NCBI GenBank assembly: GCA_020635655.1
Contig: JACJZI010000006.1
Coordinates: 1-64,000, forward strand
DNA from: Flavobacteriales bacterium
GTDB taxonomy: Bacteria; Bacteroidota; Bacteroidia; Flavobacteriales_F; PHOS-HE28
DNA length: 64,000 nt
Direction of reading: 5' to 3'
The notes below the pieces were generated by a model that saw only the letters and a list, made by a program, of their open reading frames with translations, did not search any database and had not been told where the DNA came from. Of the stretch, positions 25,503-35,121 are shown piece after piece (position 1 is the stretch's first letter; the number at the start of each line of letters is the position of its first letter). The position numbers and the translations under genes were made by a program.

Positions 25503-28220
25503 CTAGCGGTCGTGCACCAGACGGCCTTCCGCGGTGACACTGCCCCTTACATGATACAGATAGGTTCCTGGCGCGAGCCCTGTGCCGTCCATCGTGAATT
25601 GGCCATCGGCAGGACCATGATGCGTGCGGACCACACGTCCTTGAAGGTCCGTCAGTTCCACATCGATCGCACCGCCGGCGACGGGCGGATACACGAACCA
25701 GGCCGTGGATCGGAAGGGATCCGGATAGACGGAAACGCCGCTCCCGATGGCCCTGGCCGCCAGGCCGGTGATGGTGATGCAGGCATCCTGAAGGAATGTG
25801 AGCGGGTTGTGGTGGACCTCGTTCACCATGTCGACCACCTGGTCGATGCAAATGGTCTGCGCCGCTGCGACGTAGTGGACCCGACACAGTGGAACGAACA
25901 CATTGTTGCGGTCGATCAACGAGTCCACGAAGGAGACCCCCATCACATGCGACGTGGTGACATCGAACGCCGGCGTGATGGGATAAGCCACGTTGTTATA
26001 GAGGTTATCGACCCCCGTGATGGTCAGGCCGCTCATGGTGAACTCGTAGCCGATCTGCTTGTGGTTCGGGTTGCGGATGTAGATGTCCAGATATTGCTGC
26101 TGCGGGTCCAGATATCCGATGCTGAGCGCCACCGTATCGAAGATGTCGGTAAAGGCAAGAACAGGGAACGTACAGAGGTCGTCGATCTGCTGGGTGTTCC
26201 CCCCCAGCTGGGCGAGTTGGCAGTGTGCCACGTTCGATACATCGCTCACGGTCAGTTCCCCATCATCATCCGTATCGGTGCAGGGCGCGACCTGCAAGCT
26301 GCCGTCAAGGATGCCATCGACGTAGGCCTGTGCATCGACGAAGTCATTGTCCTGGTCCTCATCCAGGTCCCCGATCAGCCGCGTACCGGCACACACACCC
26401 TCACAATCGAATTGGGCGCTGCCGTAGATCTCACCAAGACAATCCACGTACGGCGTGCAGTTGGGGTCCAGCGTGACCGCAATGCCCGGATTGTGGCTGA
26501 TCTGGATGCAGGCCTGCGCCCAGTTGTTGTTGTGGTCCAATTCATAACGGCCGAGCGCATCGGGGTCATTGTCCCAATTGGTCCGCACCACAAGGGTGTA
26601 GCGGCCGTCGGGGATCCCCGTCACGTCGATCCACTGGCAGGCCAGGCCGCTGCTGTAGATATCCCCGCAACCCATGGAGATGCCCATGTTGCCACACCCG
26701 AACTGGGCACTGCCGCCATTGCTGCACTCCAGATCGAGCACACAGAAACCGTTCTTGAAACCCTGGGCCATCTGCTGACCGGTGCTGTCATAAAGCAGGT
26801 ATTCCGCGTAACCCTGATAGTGCCAATGGTTGTGACAGGGGCCCCAGACGAACTGATCGGGGTTGGCCGTGGGATTGCCGATGAAATAGTCGGTGGTGCC
26901 GATATTCTGGATGTGTGTGGTGAACCGGATCAACTCCCGGGTGCCAAAGCCGGTGAGGCATCCTTCACTGATGTAACAGTCATTGGCGTTGACCACCATC
27001 GTGCTGGCCTGTAGGGAGTTCTGCAGATCATTGCTCAGCACGACCAGGTCGGGTCCCATGGTGCAATCCGGTGATCCCCAGGCAATGCAACTGCCATCAT
27101 CCACTCCAGCGAGCGGGTTGTAGTTGCAGGCCGACGGATCCGTGCAGCCGCTGATGGGTCCGGAATAGCCGATCGACCAGACGATGGGTTGTCCACCACA
27201 GGCTCCGCCCGAATCACCGATGCGGATGTAGTAGGTCTCCCCCGCTTGGAGCATGGCGTTCACCTGGGCTTGCAGCCCGCACCCACCGTTGTTGTCATCG
27301 TAGGTGAGCGTACCGATGTTGGTGTCGTCCCAGATCAGATCGGTGCAGTGGTCGTAAACCCAGATGCGCGTGTCACAGACGTCAAGACCGCAGGTCGTGA
27401 TCTGGTAAAGGCCGTTGACGGGCGGCACGAACGTGTACCAGTAGTCGGCGTTCGGAGCGGTGTGCTGCCCCTCCGTCACCAGCTCGCCCGTGCCACAGCT
27501 GAAACCCGGAGGGCAGTGCATCTCCACCCGGTCCTCGTGGCCGTAGTCGTGCCCCTGGGCCACCAACTGCCCATCATAGTAGACCCAATATCCGCCCGGG
27601 GCGAAGATCCCGTCCCCATAGGTATCGTGGATGGTGAAAATGAGGCATTGGGAGGTGTCCACGCACGTGCTCTGACCGGTCGAGCCTCCGCTCATGATCA
27701 CCGTACCGTCAGCGTGGGTCAGTTCCCAGCTGATCTCATTGGGGTAGTTGTCGGGAACGATGTTCACTTGCACGGCCACCTCGCCCGGGCCGCATTGCGG
27801 TGGCGGCGGTGGCAGATTGGCGGTCAATTGCCAGGTGACCGTATCCCCGGCGCATGCGTTCTGATAATCGCCGACGCGGATATAGATCACCTGTCCTGCT
27901 GCAAGGTCCATGGTGATCGTGGATTGCAGGTTACAGGCGTCATCGTTATAGGCCAGCGCGTTCAGGTCCTGCTCGTTCACCACAAGTCCGTTGCAGTGGT
28001 CGTAAGCCCAGAGCTTGGTATCGCAGCTGCTCAACCCGCAGGTGGTCGCCGTATACTGTCCCGATGCGGCTGCCGTGAACACGTACCAATAATCGTCGGC
28101 AGGTGCATCGTATGTCCCCAGGCTTACGGGTACGGCCTGATCGCAACTGGCACCCGTTTGGGCGAACACGACCCGGGATCCCACGCACAGGACCGCGAGC
28201 AATAAGAGATGGTTCTTCAT
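25503..28220 (-). CDS. T9SS-exported multidomain protein with a lysyl oxidase domain
   Basis: A 905-residue protein. Signal peptide 1-20; PPC-like domains at about 25-135 and 243-352; between them a YGDG-type beta domain (145-236); GCTDPSACNYNPL linker at 358; lysyl oxidase-like domain at 389-577 (bases 26490-27056). Two EF-hand/dockerin-like loops follow at 617-668 (DLDEDQDNDFVDA and DTDDDGELTVSD), then a cohesin-like beta domain and a type A T9SS tail from about 830. In the oxidase domain the copper triad CHNHWH has His 463, 465 and 467. Lys489 (GFKNGFC) and Tyr522 (DIYSSGLACQWID) align with the human LOX cofactor pair Lys320/Tyr355. Predicted function: surface or secreted copper amine oxidase acting on lysine side chains or other primary amines. 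A TATCTTTC -7-like element lies at 28241-28248. Confidence 0.88.
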   Translation of the reverse strand: MKNHLLLLAVLCVGSRVVFAQTGASCDQAVPVSLGTYDAPADDYWYVFTAAASGQYTATTCGLSSCDTKLWAYDHCNGLVVNEQDLNALAYNDDACNLQSTITMDLAAGQVIYIRVGDYQNACAGDTVTWQLTANLPPPPPQCGPGEVAVQVNIVPDNYPNEISWELTHADGTVIMSGGSTGQSTCVDTSQCLIFTIHDTYGDGIFAPGGYWVYYDGQLVAQGHDYGHEDRVEMHCPPGFSCGTGELVTEGQHTAPNADYWYTFVPPVNGLYQITTCGLDVCDTRIWVYDHCTDLIWDDTNIGTLTYDDNNGGCGLQAQVNAMLQAGETYYIRIGDSGGACGGQPIVWSIGYSGPISGCTDPSACNYNPLAGVDDGSCIAWGSPDCTMGPDLVVLSNDLQNSLQASTMVVNANDCYISEGCLTGFGTRELIRFTTHIQNIGTTDYFIGNPTANPDQFVWGPCHNHWHYQGYAEYLLYDSTGQQMAQGFKNGFCVLDLECSNGGSAQFGCGNMGISMGCGDIYSSGLACQWIDVTGIPDGRYTLVVRTNWDNDPDALGRYELDHNNNWAQACIQISHNPGIAVTLDPNCTPYVDCLGEIYGSAQFDCEGVCAGTRLIGDLDEDQDNDFVDAQAYVDGILDGSLQVAPCTDTDDDGELTVSDVSNVAHCQLAQLGGNTQQIDDLCTFPVLAFTDIFDTVALSIGYLDPQQQYLDIYIRNPNHKQIGYEFTMSGLTITGVDNLYNNVAYPITPAFDVTTSHVMGVSFVDSLIDRNNVFVPLCRVHYVAAAQTICIDQVVDMVNEVHHNPLTFLQDACITITGLAARAIGSGVSVYPDPFRSTAWFVYPPVAGGAIDVELTDLQGRVVRTHHGPADGQFTMDGTGLAPGTYLYHVRGSVTAEGRLVHDR

Positions 28221-28265
28221 GGTCGGGGAAAGGAAGGGAGGAAAGATACGCCTCCGGTCCGTTCC

Positions 28266-28409
28266 CTACCAATTGAGCACCTTCTTGTAGTAGCGGGGGA
28301 ACCGCACCGAGCGGCGCACTTCCCGATAGTACTTGTCCCACAAGGGGGTGCGCAGGTCATAAAGGGTGCGTTCCGGTCTTTCCTTGGTATTGTTCTTCTT
28401 GTTCGCCAT
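28266..28409 (-). CDS. 47-residue basic ORF, hypothetical
   Basis: Starts MANKKNNTKERPERTLYDLR and ends FPRYYKKVLNW. It is strongly basic and aromatic, with no membrane segment. The longer frame from 28487 adds an unlikely leader. It lies between two T9SS cargo genes on the same strand, 45 bases upstream of the lysyl oxidase gene. The composition looks selected rather than random, but no family is recognised. Confidence 0.5.
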   Translation of the reverse strand: MANKKNNTKERPERTLYDLRTPLWDKYYREVRRSVRFPRYYKKVLNW

Positions 28410-28514
28410 GGGCGTTCGATACGCCGTGTTCCATGGGTAGAGACACCCCACGGCCACGTGATGTTGCCTCGGGCTTGAAAAGTCCACGCCAGGATATACA
28501 GGTCAGGTCGACCT

Positions 28515-30908
28515 TCAGTGGAGCACGGTGATCGTCCCGGTGCCGCTCCGCACCTCACCCACCAGGGCCTTCACCCGGTATTGGTACACATACACGCCCG
28601 AAGACACGACTGCGCCTGCGAACACGCCATCCCAGGGCTCCGAGGGATCCTCGCTCTGGAACAACAACTCGCCCCATCGGTCGAATATGCGCAACTGATA
28701 TTCCCGGACACCGGTGACCGATGGTCGGAACAGATCATTGATGCCATCCCCGTTCGGTGTGAAACTGTTCGGGATGTAGAGTTCGAACTCGGGCAGGACC
28801 TCGATCGTGCGGTAGGTCGTATCCCGACAACCAAGCGTGTCCATGATGGCGAGCATGACATCGAACTGGCCCGGGGCGGGATAGATGGGGTGCGGGAACT
28901 GCTCGGTGCTGTTCAGACCCGGCCAACCGAAATCCCAGGACCAACTGGTGGCACCGAAGCTTTGATCGAGGAAGGCGATGGGGAAGTTGTTCACCCACAT
29001 GGTCCCGTCCCAGGCGAATGCGGCCATCGGGGCGTTCACCCCCACCCCCGCCTGGTCCGAGGCGGAGATCCCGCAACCATCCGTCACCGTCACTCCATAG
29101 ATCGCATTGTGCTGCGGCCAAATGGGCAGGCTGTCCGCCGTTCCACTATTGTCCCAGAGATAGGTATACCCTCCCCAGCCCTGCGTGGGGAGGGCATGGA
29201 GCGTGATCGTATCGTTGATGCAGATGGTGGTGTCCGGCGCGATCCGCACGGCAACACTGTCATAGTCGACGGTCACGGTGACCATGTCGGAAGTATCACG
29301 GCCGCAAGCATCCGTCACGAACACCGTATAGCTCTGCGTGGTGGCGGGCGCGACCTGGGCGGCGTTGGCCACACCCAACCCGTTGCTCCACTGATAGGTA
29401 TAGCCGGGATCCCCTCCCTGCACCTGGGCCTGCAACGTGACGATCGTCTCCGGGCAGTGCACCACGATGTCGGGCACGGCGGTCACGACCAGTGGCGGTG
29501 GGATGGGAACGGTGATCGTGACGTGTTCGCTCGCGGTCACCACCCCACAATCGTCCATCACTGTGAGCGTATAGGTCGTGGTCTGCAATGGATGCACCCA
29601 TCCACTGACCGACCCGTCCGGGATGCCCTGGTCCCAATCGAGCACGTACGATCCGTAGCCGCCGCTCACCAATGCCGTGACCAGTGCACTGTCATTGCAG
29701 GTCAGGTTCGTGTCATTGCTCAGGATGATGTCGATCGGTGGGGGCTCGTCGATCAACAGTTCCACCATCGATGTGTCGATGCCGCAATTGCCTTGATGGA
29801 TGGCCATCAATTGGATGCTTTCCTGGCCCTCCGTGATCCCGTCAAGGAATGCCGACAACGGAATGGCCAGCGAGTCCTGTCCGGGAGCGAAGTACAACAG
29901 GGGTGGCAACGCCGTGTAATCGATCCCGGGTGTGGCAGTACCCGCCGTCACCAGTTGCACCGAATCGGCGTCGATGATCGGGGCCCCGCGCACCAGGTAG
30001 AGGGTTGCCGTACCGCACCCCTCGTAGAACAAGCTGTCAATGCCTCCCGTGCTGATCTGCGAAGCGAGTGTCACCGCGTTGCTCTGAAAGCTCCCGGCCT
30101 CCAGGAAGACCCCGCTGTCCACCGCGGTATCGTTCGCATCGCCGATGGCCAGTTTGATGTGGTAGGTCTGGCCGCAGATCACCTCGGCCCGGGCCGTCAG
30201 CACCGTCGTCAGACCATCGTACTGGATGTACATGGGATCGGTGTTGTAGGGCGCGGTGAACCCATCCCCATTGTCGATATAATAGGCTGCATTGCTCACG
30301 TTGTTCACGGTGCTGATCGCCACCGGCAGCATGGTGTTGGGTACGAGCGCAATGTTGATGGCCCCATTGCTGTACGGCCCGGATAGTCCCGGACCGCTCA
30401 GGAAGAACCCGAAAACATCGTTGTAGCTCTGCACGAACTCCAGATACTCGTCCGAAGCGAACACGAAATCGAACTTGAGCGAATCCCCCGTCGGAACGAA
30501 ATCGAACTCCAGCACCGCGGCATCGTTGATCTGGTTCACGGGGGCGTTCCCGGTGGCCTGGGCCAGGGACAACAGGTCGGGATCGCCCTGCCCGAGGAAC
30601 CCTCCGCCCTGTGCCGCTCCACTGGTGTTGTTGGGACCGATGGCCTCCGTGCAATTCCCCGTGGCCATCATCAACCCATGACCGATCCCCATGGTGGTGT
30701 TGGTCCCATCGAACTCGGCCACCTGAAGGTCCACTGTATTGGCCGGAACACCATTGAAGGTGACATTGCTGGCGACAATGCCATTGCCCAGCAGGACGTT
30801 CTGCACCAACTGCGCCGGGGTCTGGGTGTTGGTGACCACCAATTGCGCGAGGGCTGCCGGGAACCACGATGTGGTCAGTACAAGAACGGTCCAGCGCGTC
30901 ATGGACAT
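28515..30908 (-). CDS. Choice-of-anchor L domain protein with T9SS type B sorting domain
   Basis: A 797-residue protein with a signal peptide (MTRWTVLVLTTSWFPAALA). A choice-of-anchor L domain occupies about residues 20-270 and is recognised by TPAQLVQNVLLGNGIVASNV, LKFDFVFASDEYLEFV and the FGFFLSGPG motif. A Calx-beta-like stretch follows, then Ig/PKD-like domains with TYTLTVMDDCG and SYTVFVTDACG repeats, and a PKD domain WSWDFGWPG. The C-terminus is a type B T9SS domain: YIPNSFTPNGDGINDLF and LRIFDRWGELLF. Type B proteins are exported to the surface or medium, and similar proteins act as adhesins or in gliding. The ATG at 30908 sits in a 95-base divergent promoter region shared with priA. 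Confidence 0.9.
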   Translation of the reverse strand: MSMTRWTVLVLTTSWFPAALAQLVVTNTQTPAQLVQNVLLGNGIVASNVTFNGVPANTVDLQVAEFDGTNTTMGIGHGLMMATGNCTEAIGPNNTSGAAQGGGFLGQGDPDLLSLAQATGNAPVNQINDAAVLEFDFVPTGDSLKFDFVFASDEYLEFVQSYNDVFGFFLSGPGLSGPYSNGAINIALVPNTMLPVAISTVNNVSNAAYYIDNGDGFTAPYNTDPMYIQYDGLTTVLTARAEVICGQTYHIKLAIGDANDTAVDSGVFLEAGSFQSNAVTLASQISTGGIDSLFYEGCGTATLYLVRGAPIIDADSVQLVTAGTATPGIDYTALPPLLYFAPGQDSLAIPLSAFLDGITEGQESIQLMAIHQGNCGIDTSMVELLIDEPPPIDIILSNDTNLTCNDSALVTALVSGGYGSYVLDWDQGIPDGSVSGWVHPLQTTTYTLTVMDDCGVVTASEHVTITVPIPPPLVVTAVPDIVVHCPETIVTLQAQVQGGDPGYTYQWSNGLGVANAAQVAPATTQSYTVFVTDACGRDTSDMVTVTVDYDSVAVRIAPDTTICINDTITLHALPTQGWGGYTYLWDNSGTADSLPIWPQHNAIYGVTVTDGCGISASDQAGVGVNAPMAAFAWDGTMWVNNFPIAFLDQSFGATSWSWDFGWPGLNSTEQFPHPIYPAPGQFDVMLAIMDTLGCRDTTYRTIEVLPEFELYIPNSFTPNGDGINDLFRPSVTGVREYQLRIFDRWGELLFQSEDPSEPWDGVFAGAVVSSGVYVYQYRVKALVGEVRSGTGTITVLH

Positions 30909-31003
30909 CACTTCGCAATTTAGGTGATGGCTGACGACAGGACGATCCTGTGGGATGCGCCGTTGTCCGGTCCGTTGGGATCCTGGGTAAACTTGCCCAG
31001 GCC

Positions 31004-33466
31004 ATGGACCGCACCGCACCCTTCGCCGAGGTCGTTCTTCCGGCCGCCGTCGAGGGCACCTTCACCTATCGTATCCCGAACGAGCTCGCATCCATCGTTC
31101 CCGGTGTGCGTGTGGTCGTGCCGTTCGGTCGGGGGCGCAAGCTGCATGCGGCAGTGGTCCGTCGGTTGGTGCATGAACCACCACCGGGAAGGCAGGTCAG
31201 GGAGGTCCTTTCCGTGCTCGATGAACACCCTGTCGTCACGCAGGACCAATTGGCCTTCTGGGAGCGCGTAGCGAACCACTACCTCTGCACATTGGGCGAG
31301 GTCATGCTGGCGGCATTGCCTCCCCAACTCCAACTCAGCAGTACCACACGCATCGTGGCCACCGACACGACACCATCCGCGGTGGTCGATGACCGACGAT
31401 TGACCTTGCTGCTCGACGCGCTCGAACGCGAACGCAGCCTGTCCCTGGCCGAGGCCGGTGACCTGCTCGGCGTGAAGGACCCGATCCGCCTGGCCAAGGT
31501 ATTGATCGACAGCGGTGCCCTGGGGTTGGAAGAGCGGCTCGCCGCTGGATACAGACCGCGGCAGGTGCGGCATGTCGTGCTCGTCGCGACCGAGCGCAGC
31601 GAAGACCGCATCCGCCATTGGTTCGCGGAGCTGGAGCGCGCGCCGAAACAGCTCGCCCTGCTCATGCGCTTCATCGAACGGTCGCACTGGGTACCCGGGC
31701 AGCCTGCCGAAACACCCATGACCGGGCTCCTGAGCAGCAGTGACGCGGGTCGGACCGCGCTGGCCGCACTGGTCAAGAAGGGGCTGTTCACCATCGAGGA
31801 GCGACCCGACAGTCCACCTCCTGTCACACGTCCCATGGCGGAGGTGCCCGCACTTTCCACCGCGCAGCAGCAGGCGCTGAGCGAACTGCAGGCCGCGATG
31901 GAACAGCATGGCACGACCCTGCTGCAAGGGGTCACCTCCTCCGGGAAGACCGAGCTGTACGTGCATCTGATCGATGCGGCCATCCGCTCCAATGGACAGG
32001 TCCTCTACCTGCTCCCGGAGATCGCGCTGACGAGCCAGCTGATCGCGCGTTTGCAGGCGCGGTTCGGGGATCGCGTCGCGGTGTTCCATTCCCGGCTGAC
32101 GGCCCGTCAACGCACCGAGCTTTGGATGGCGTTGATCGAACATCCCGATCGCCATCCCGTGGTGATCGGTGCGCGATCGGCCCTTTTTCTCCCCTTCCGC
32201 AAGCTCTCCCTGGTGATCGTTGACGAGGAGCATGATCCTTCCTTCAAACAACAGGATCCCGCACCGCGTTACCACGCCCGCGATATGGCCATCGTCCTGG
32301 GCGGCCAACACGACGCGCACGTCCTGTTGGGGTCCGCCACGCCTTCGCTGGAGAGCCGGTACAACGCCGACCAGGGCAAGTACGGTTCCGTCCGGTTGAC
32401 GGAACGGTACGGGGCAAGCGTCCTGCCCGGGATCGTCACCATCGATCTGCGGCGCGCACACAAGGAGCGGCGCATGCGCGGTCACTTCACGCCGGAATTG
32501 CTTGGATCCATCGGCGCCACGGTCGCGGAACGGCAGCAGGTGATCCTCTTCCAGAACCGGCGGGGGTACGCCCCCATCTGGCAATGCGAACAATGCGGCC
32601 ACATCCCGGAGTGCGTGCACTGTGACGTGAGCCTCACCTACCACAAGCGCGATCATGTCCTGCGTTGTCACTATTGTGGCCGATCCTATCCGCCGCCGGC
32701 CTTTTGTCCGGAATGCGGCTCCGCCCGACTGAAGATGATCGGCCTAGGCACCGAACGGATCGAGGAGGAATTGGCACTGCATTTTCCTGAAGCACGGATC
32801 GCCCGTTTGGACCAGGACACCGCGAGGGGTCGGCACGGGCTGGAACGCATCCTTGGCGCTTTCGCCGAAGGCGCGATCGACGTGCTCGTGGGTACTCAGA
32901 TGGTGACCAAGGGCCTGGACTTCGAACGGGTATCCCTGGTGGGGATCCTGAATGCGGACCGCCTTCTGAATTTCCCCGACTTCCGCGCGCACGAGCGCGG
33001 CTTCCAACTGATGGCCCAGGTGGCGGGCCGTTCAGGCAGGCGCGGACGGATGGGCCAAGTGATGATCCAGGCTTTCGACGTGGCCCATCCCGTCATCGGT
33101 TTCGTCCTCGGACATGATGTGGACGGCTTCTTGGAACATGAGCTCGAGCACCGCCGCGTCCACAATTATCCGCCGTTCACGCGGTTGGTCCGGTTCACCC
33201 TCAAACACAGGAACGAGGAGCGGGTGGCCGCGGCCGCCGCGGCACTGATGGCGCGCCTGCATCCGGATTTCGGCGACCGTGCACTGGGTCCGGAAGTACC
33301 CTCCGTGGCCTGGGTCCGTGATCAGCATATCCGCAACGTGCTCGTCAAACTGCGACGCAGTGATCACGCTTCGGAAAAACATATGGTCGACGAGGCGTTC
33401 CGGGCCTTGAAGGCATCGCCTGTGCATGGCGCAGTGCGACTGATCGTGGACGTGGACCCGGTCTGA
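31004..33466 (+). CDS. priA: Primosomal protein N' (replication restart helicase PriA)
   Basis: An 820-residue 3'-to-5' DNA helicase that reloads the replisome at stalled forks. The N-terminal DNA-binding domain starts FAEVVLPAAVEGTFTYRIP. Walker A is GVTSSGKTELY and the helicase DEEH box is VDEEHDPSFKQQD. The two zinc clusters are CEQCGHIPECVHC and CHYCGRSYPPPAFCPEC. Motif V/VI sequences VGTQMVTKGLDFERV and QVAGRSGRRGRMG follow. Length and order are normal. The ATG at 31004 (MDRTAPFAEV) begins the conserved fold; an upstream in-frame ATG at 30950 adds 18 residues. Divergent from the type B T9SS gene and nearly abutting the convergent hydrolase gene. Confidence 0.97.
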   Translation: MDRTAPFAEVVLPAAVEGTFTYRIPNELASIVPGVRVVVPFGRGRKLHAAVVRRLVHEPPPGRQVREVLSVLDEHPVVTQDQLAFWERVANHYLCTLGEVMLAALPPQLQLSSTTRIVATDTTPSAVVDDRRLTLLLDALERERSLSLAEAGDLLGVKDPIRLAKVLIDSGALGLEERLAAGYRPRQVRHVVLVATERSEDRIRHWFAELERAPKQLALLMRFIERSHWVPGQPAETPMTGLLSSSDAGRTALAALVKKGLFTIEERPDSPPPVTRPMAEVPALSTAQQQALSELQAAMEQHGTTLLQGVTSSGKTELYVHLIDAAIRSNGQVLYLLPEIALTSQLIARLQARFGDRVAVFHSRLTARQRTELWMALIEHPDRHPVVIGARSALFLPFRKLSLVIVDEEHDPSFKQQDPAPRYHARDMAIVLGGQHDAHVLLGSATPSLESRYNADQGKYGSVRLTERYGASVLPGIVTIDLRRAHKERRMRGHFTPELLGSIGATVAERQQVILFQNRRGYAPIWQCEQCGHIPECVHCDVSLTYHKRDHVLRCHYCGRSYPPPAFCPECGSARLKMIGLGTERIEEELALHFPEARIARLDQDTARGRHGLERILGAFAEGAIDVLVGTQMVTKGLDFERVSLVGILNADRLLNFPDFRAHERGFQLMAQVAGRSGRRGRMGQVMIQAFDVAHPVIGFVLGHDVDGFLEHELEHRRVHNYPPFTRLVRFTLKHRNEERVAAAAAALMARLHPDFGDRALGPEVPSVAWVRDQHIRNVLVKLRRSDHASEKHMVDEAFRALKASPVHGAVRLIVDVDPV

Positions 33467-33471
33467 TCCGC

Positions 33472-34875
33472 TCAGTGCACGACCAAAAGAGGAAGGGCCA
33501 CCGACGAGCCATTGCCTTCGACACGGACGATATAGGTCCCCGGTGATATACGGCCGACCGGCAGGGCCACCTCATCGCTGACGCCACCCCCGCAAAGGAC
33601 CCGCCCGGCCATGTCCATCACCCTCCATTCGGCCTGACCGCCACCGCGGGACCGAAGGAGACAGCGCGCATCCGCCGGGTTCGGCGAGAGCGACCAGGGC
33701 TGCACGGTCCTTTCCGCTATTCCGTCCCAGGAGCAATCGGCCTGCTGCTGATCGAACCAGTACTTGACGGCCAGCAACGCCGGGAAGGCACAGGCACCGT
33801 GGTCCAGCACACCCATATCCTGCGTGCTGACATGGGTGGAACCATTGGCCTGCATCGCCTGCTCGGCCACGATGCTGTTCTGATGGAAGACATGATCGTC
33901 ACCCGAGCAGTAGTACATGCGGAGGTTCGCCTGTGGCGCCCAATCGTAGGTGTCGTTGTCCTCCAGGGCGAGGCGGAAAGGGTGTTGCGGGTCGTTCGTG
34001 AACGCCAGCAATACACTGTCCTGGAGCACCTGTCCGGGCACATCGGGCATGATCGCGTCGACCTCGCCCGAACTGTGCGTTCCGTCGAAGAGCGGGGGAA
34101 GTAGCATATCCCAGGGGGCCTTGAAAACCTCGGAAGGGGAATTGAACAGACCTGGATAGATATCCCGATAGGCCAGCACGATGTAGGGCAGGTAGTAGGG
34201 TGCCGGATAAGGCACCGTATCGATCATGACCTGGGCCTGCACACCGGATGCATCGTACGGTCCGGAACAGGGAGCGCTCGCGGTAACATGGAACTCGTCC
34301 GCAAAGTCCTGCTGGATCAGCCGGTGCGTGGCCATGCAGGCGTGGCCACCCTGACTGTAACCGACCAGGAACACCTGACCATTGAGCAGGGTCGCATGTT
34401 GCACACTCCACTCACGCGCCGCGCGCATGAGGTCGATGCTGGCCATCGCTTCGGAACGGGCATGGATGTAGGGATGCATGCCGGGAGAATCCCCAAGACC
34501 GACATAGTCGGGCAGCACGGCGAGATAGTTCGATGCGCCCAGATAATGCCCGACCGCGATCTCGTTGCTCAGTCGGGAGGGAACGCCTTCCTTTTCCAGG
34601 ATCGTGCCATGCATGTAACAGGCCAGTGCATGATGGCAACTGTCATCATTGGGGACCACCATGGCGCCGGAGGCCATGATGGGATCGTCGTGCGCATCCG
34701 TGGTCCAATAGCGCAGCTTGTATGTCCGAATACCGGTCTCCGCATTGCCGATCCCCTCACCAATGAGGTCCTGCACGGACAGGTCTTCCAGCAATGAATC
34801 GGAGATCAGGACCTGCGCCCTCAGATGGTCGCAGAGGCACAAGGACAACAACAGGATGATAGGAACTGTTCGCAT
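33472..34875 (-). CDS. Secreted alpha/beta hydrolase with T9SS type A tail
   Basis: A 467-residue protein. Signal peptide 1-20 (MRTVPIILLLSLCLCDHLRA); an alpha/beta-hydrolase core about 40-380; T9SS type A tail from about 390 (WSLSPNPADARCLL, then ISPGTYIVRVEG and VALPLLVVH). The nucleophile is Ser174 in VFLVGYSQGGHA. VLPDYVGLGDSPG is typical of secretory lipase/esterase-like hydrolases. A catalytic Asp (around SGDDHVFH) and His (GVLDHGAC) are plausible by position only. The protein should be exported and act on an ester or peptide substrate outside the cell. The start at 34875 is chosen for the signal peptide; the long upstream frame has none. A 246-base gap upstream holds no gene I can support. 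Confidence 0.87.
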   Translation of the reverse strand: MRTVPIILLLSLCLCDHLRAQVLISDSLLEDLSVQDLIGEGIGNAETGIRTYKLRYWTTDAHDDPIMASGAMVVPNDDSCHHALACYMHGTILEKEGVPSRLSNEIAVGHYLGASNYLAVLPDYVGLGDSPGMHPYIHARSEAMASIDLMRAAREWSVQHATLLNGQVFLVGYSQGGHACMATHRLIQQDFADEFHVTASAPCSGPYDASGVQAQVMIDTVPYPAPYYLPYIVLAYRDIYPGLFNSPSEVFKAPWDMLLPPLFDGTHSSGEVDAIMPDVPGQVLQDSVLLAFTNDPQHPFRLALEDNDTYDWAPQANLRMYYCSGDDHVFHQNSIVAEQAMQANGSTHVSTQDMGVLDHGACAFPALLAVKYWFDQQQADCSWDGIAERTVQPWSLSPNPADARCLLRSRGGGQAEWRVMDMAGRVLCGGGVSDEVALPVGRISPGTYIVRVEGNGSSVALPLLVVH

Positions 34876-34880
34876 CGAGA

Positions 34881-34888
34881 CCAAGATA
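34881..34888 (-). promoter_or_regulatory. Candidate -7 element TATCTTGG, nearly leaderless
   Basis: On the minus strand TATCTTGG lies five bases from the ATG of the secreted hydrolase. The same string is six bases from the nhaC-like ATG at 42176-42183. If it is the -7 element, the mRNA would have almost no leader. Confidence 0.35.
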
Positions 34889-35121
34889 GCCCCCCAAGCT
34901 CCAGTGCACCACCACGAAGCGTCCCACCCGCACCGGACCAGGTGGCGCGATACACCTCGGTCCCGGCGGGCCATGTGTGCACATCGATCGGCTGCCGACC
35001 TCCGTCGCCCGACCGGTCGAGCATCACCATGCCGGATGGGAACGGATGTTCCTGGCCCAGGGCGACCGTCCGGGTGCACCAGGCGATAATGATCGGAAGC
35101 ATTCGCGGGGGATCACACGCA

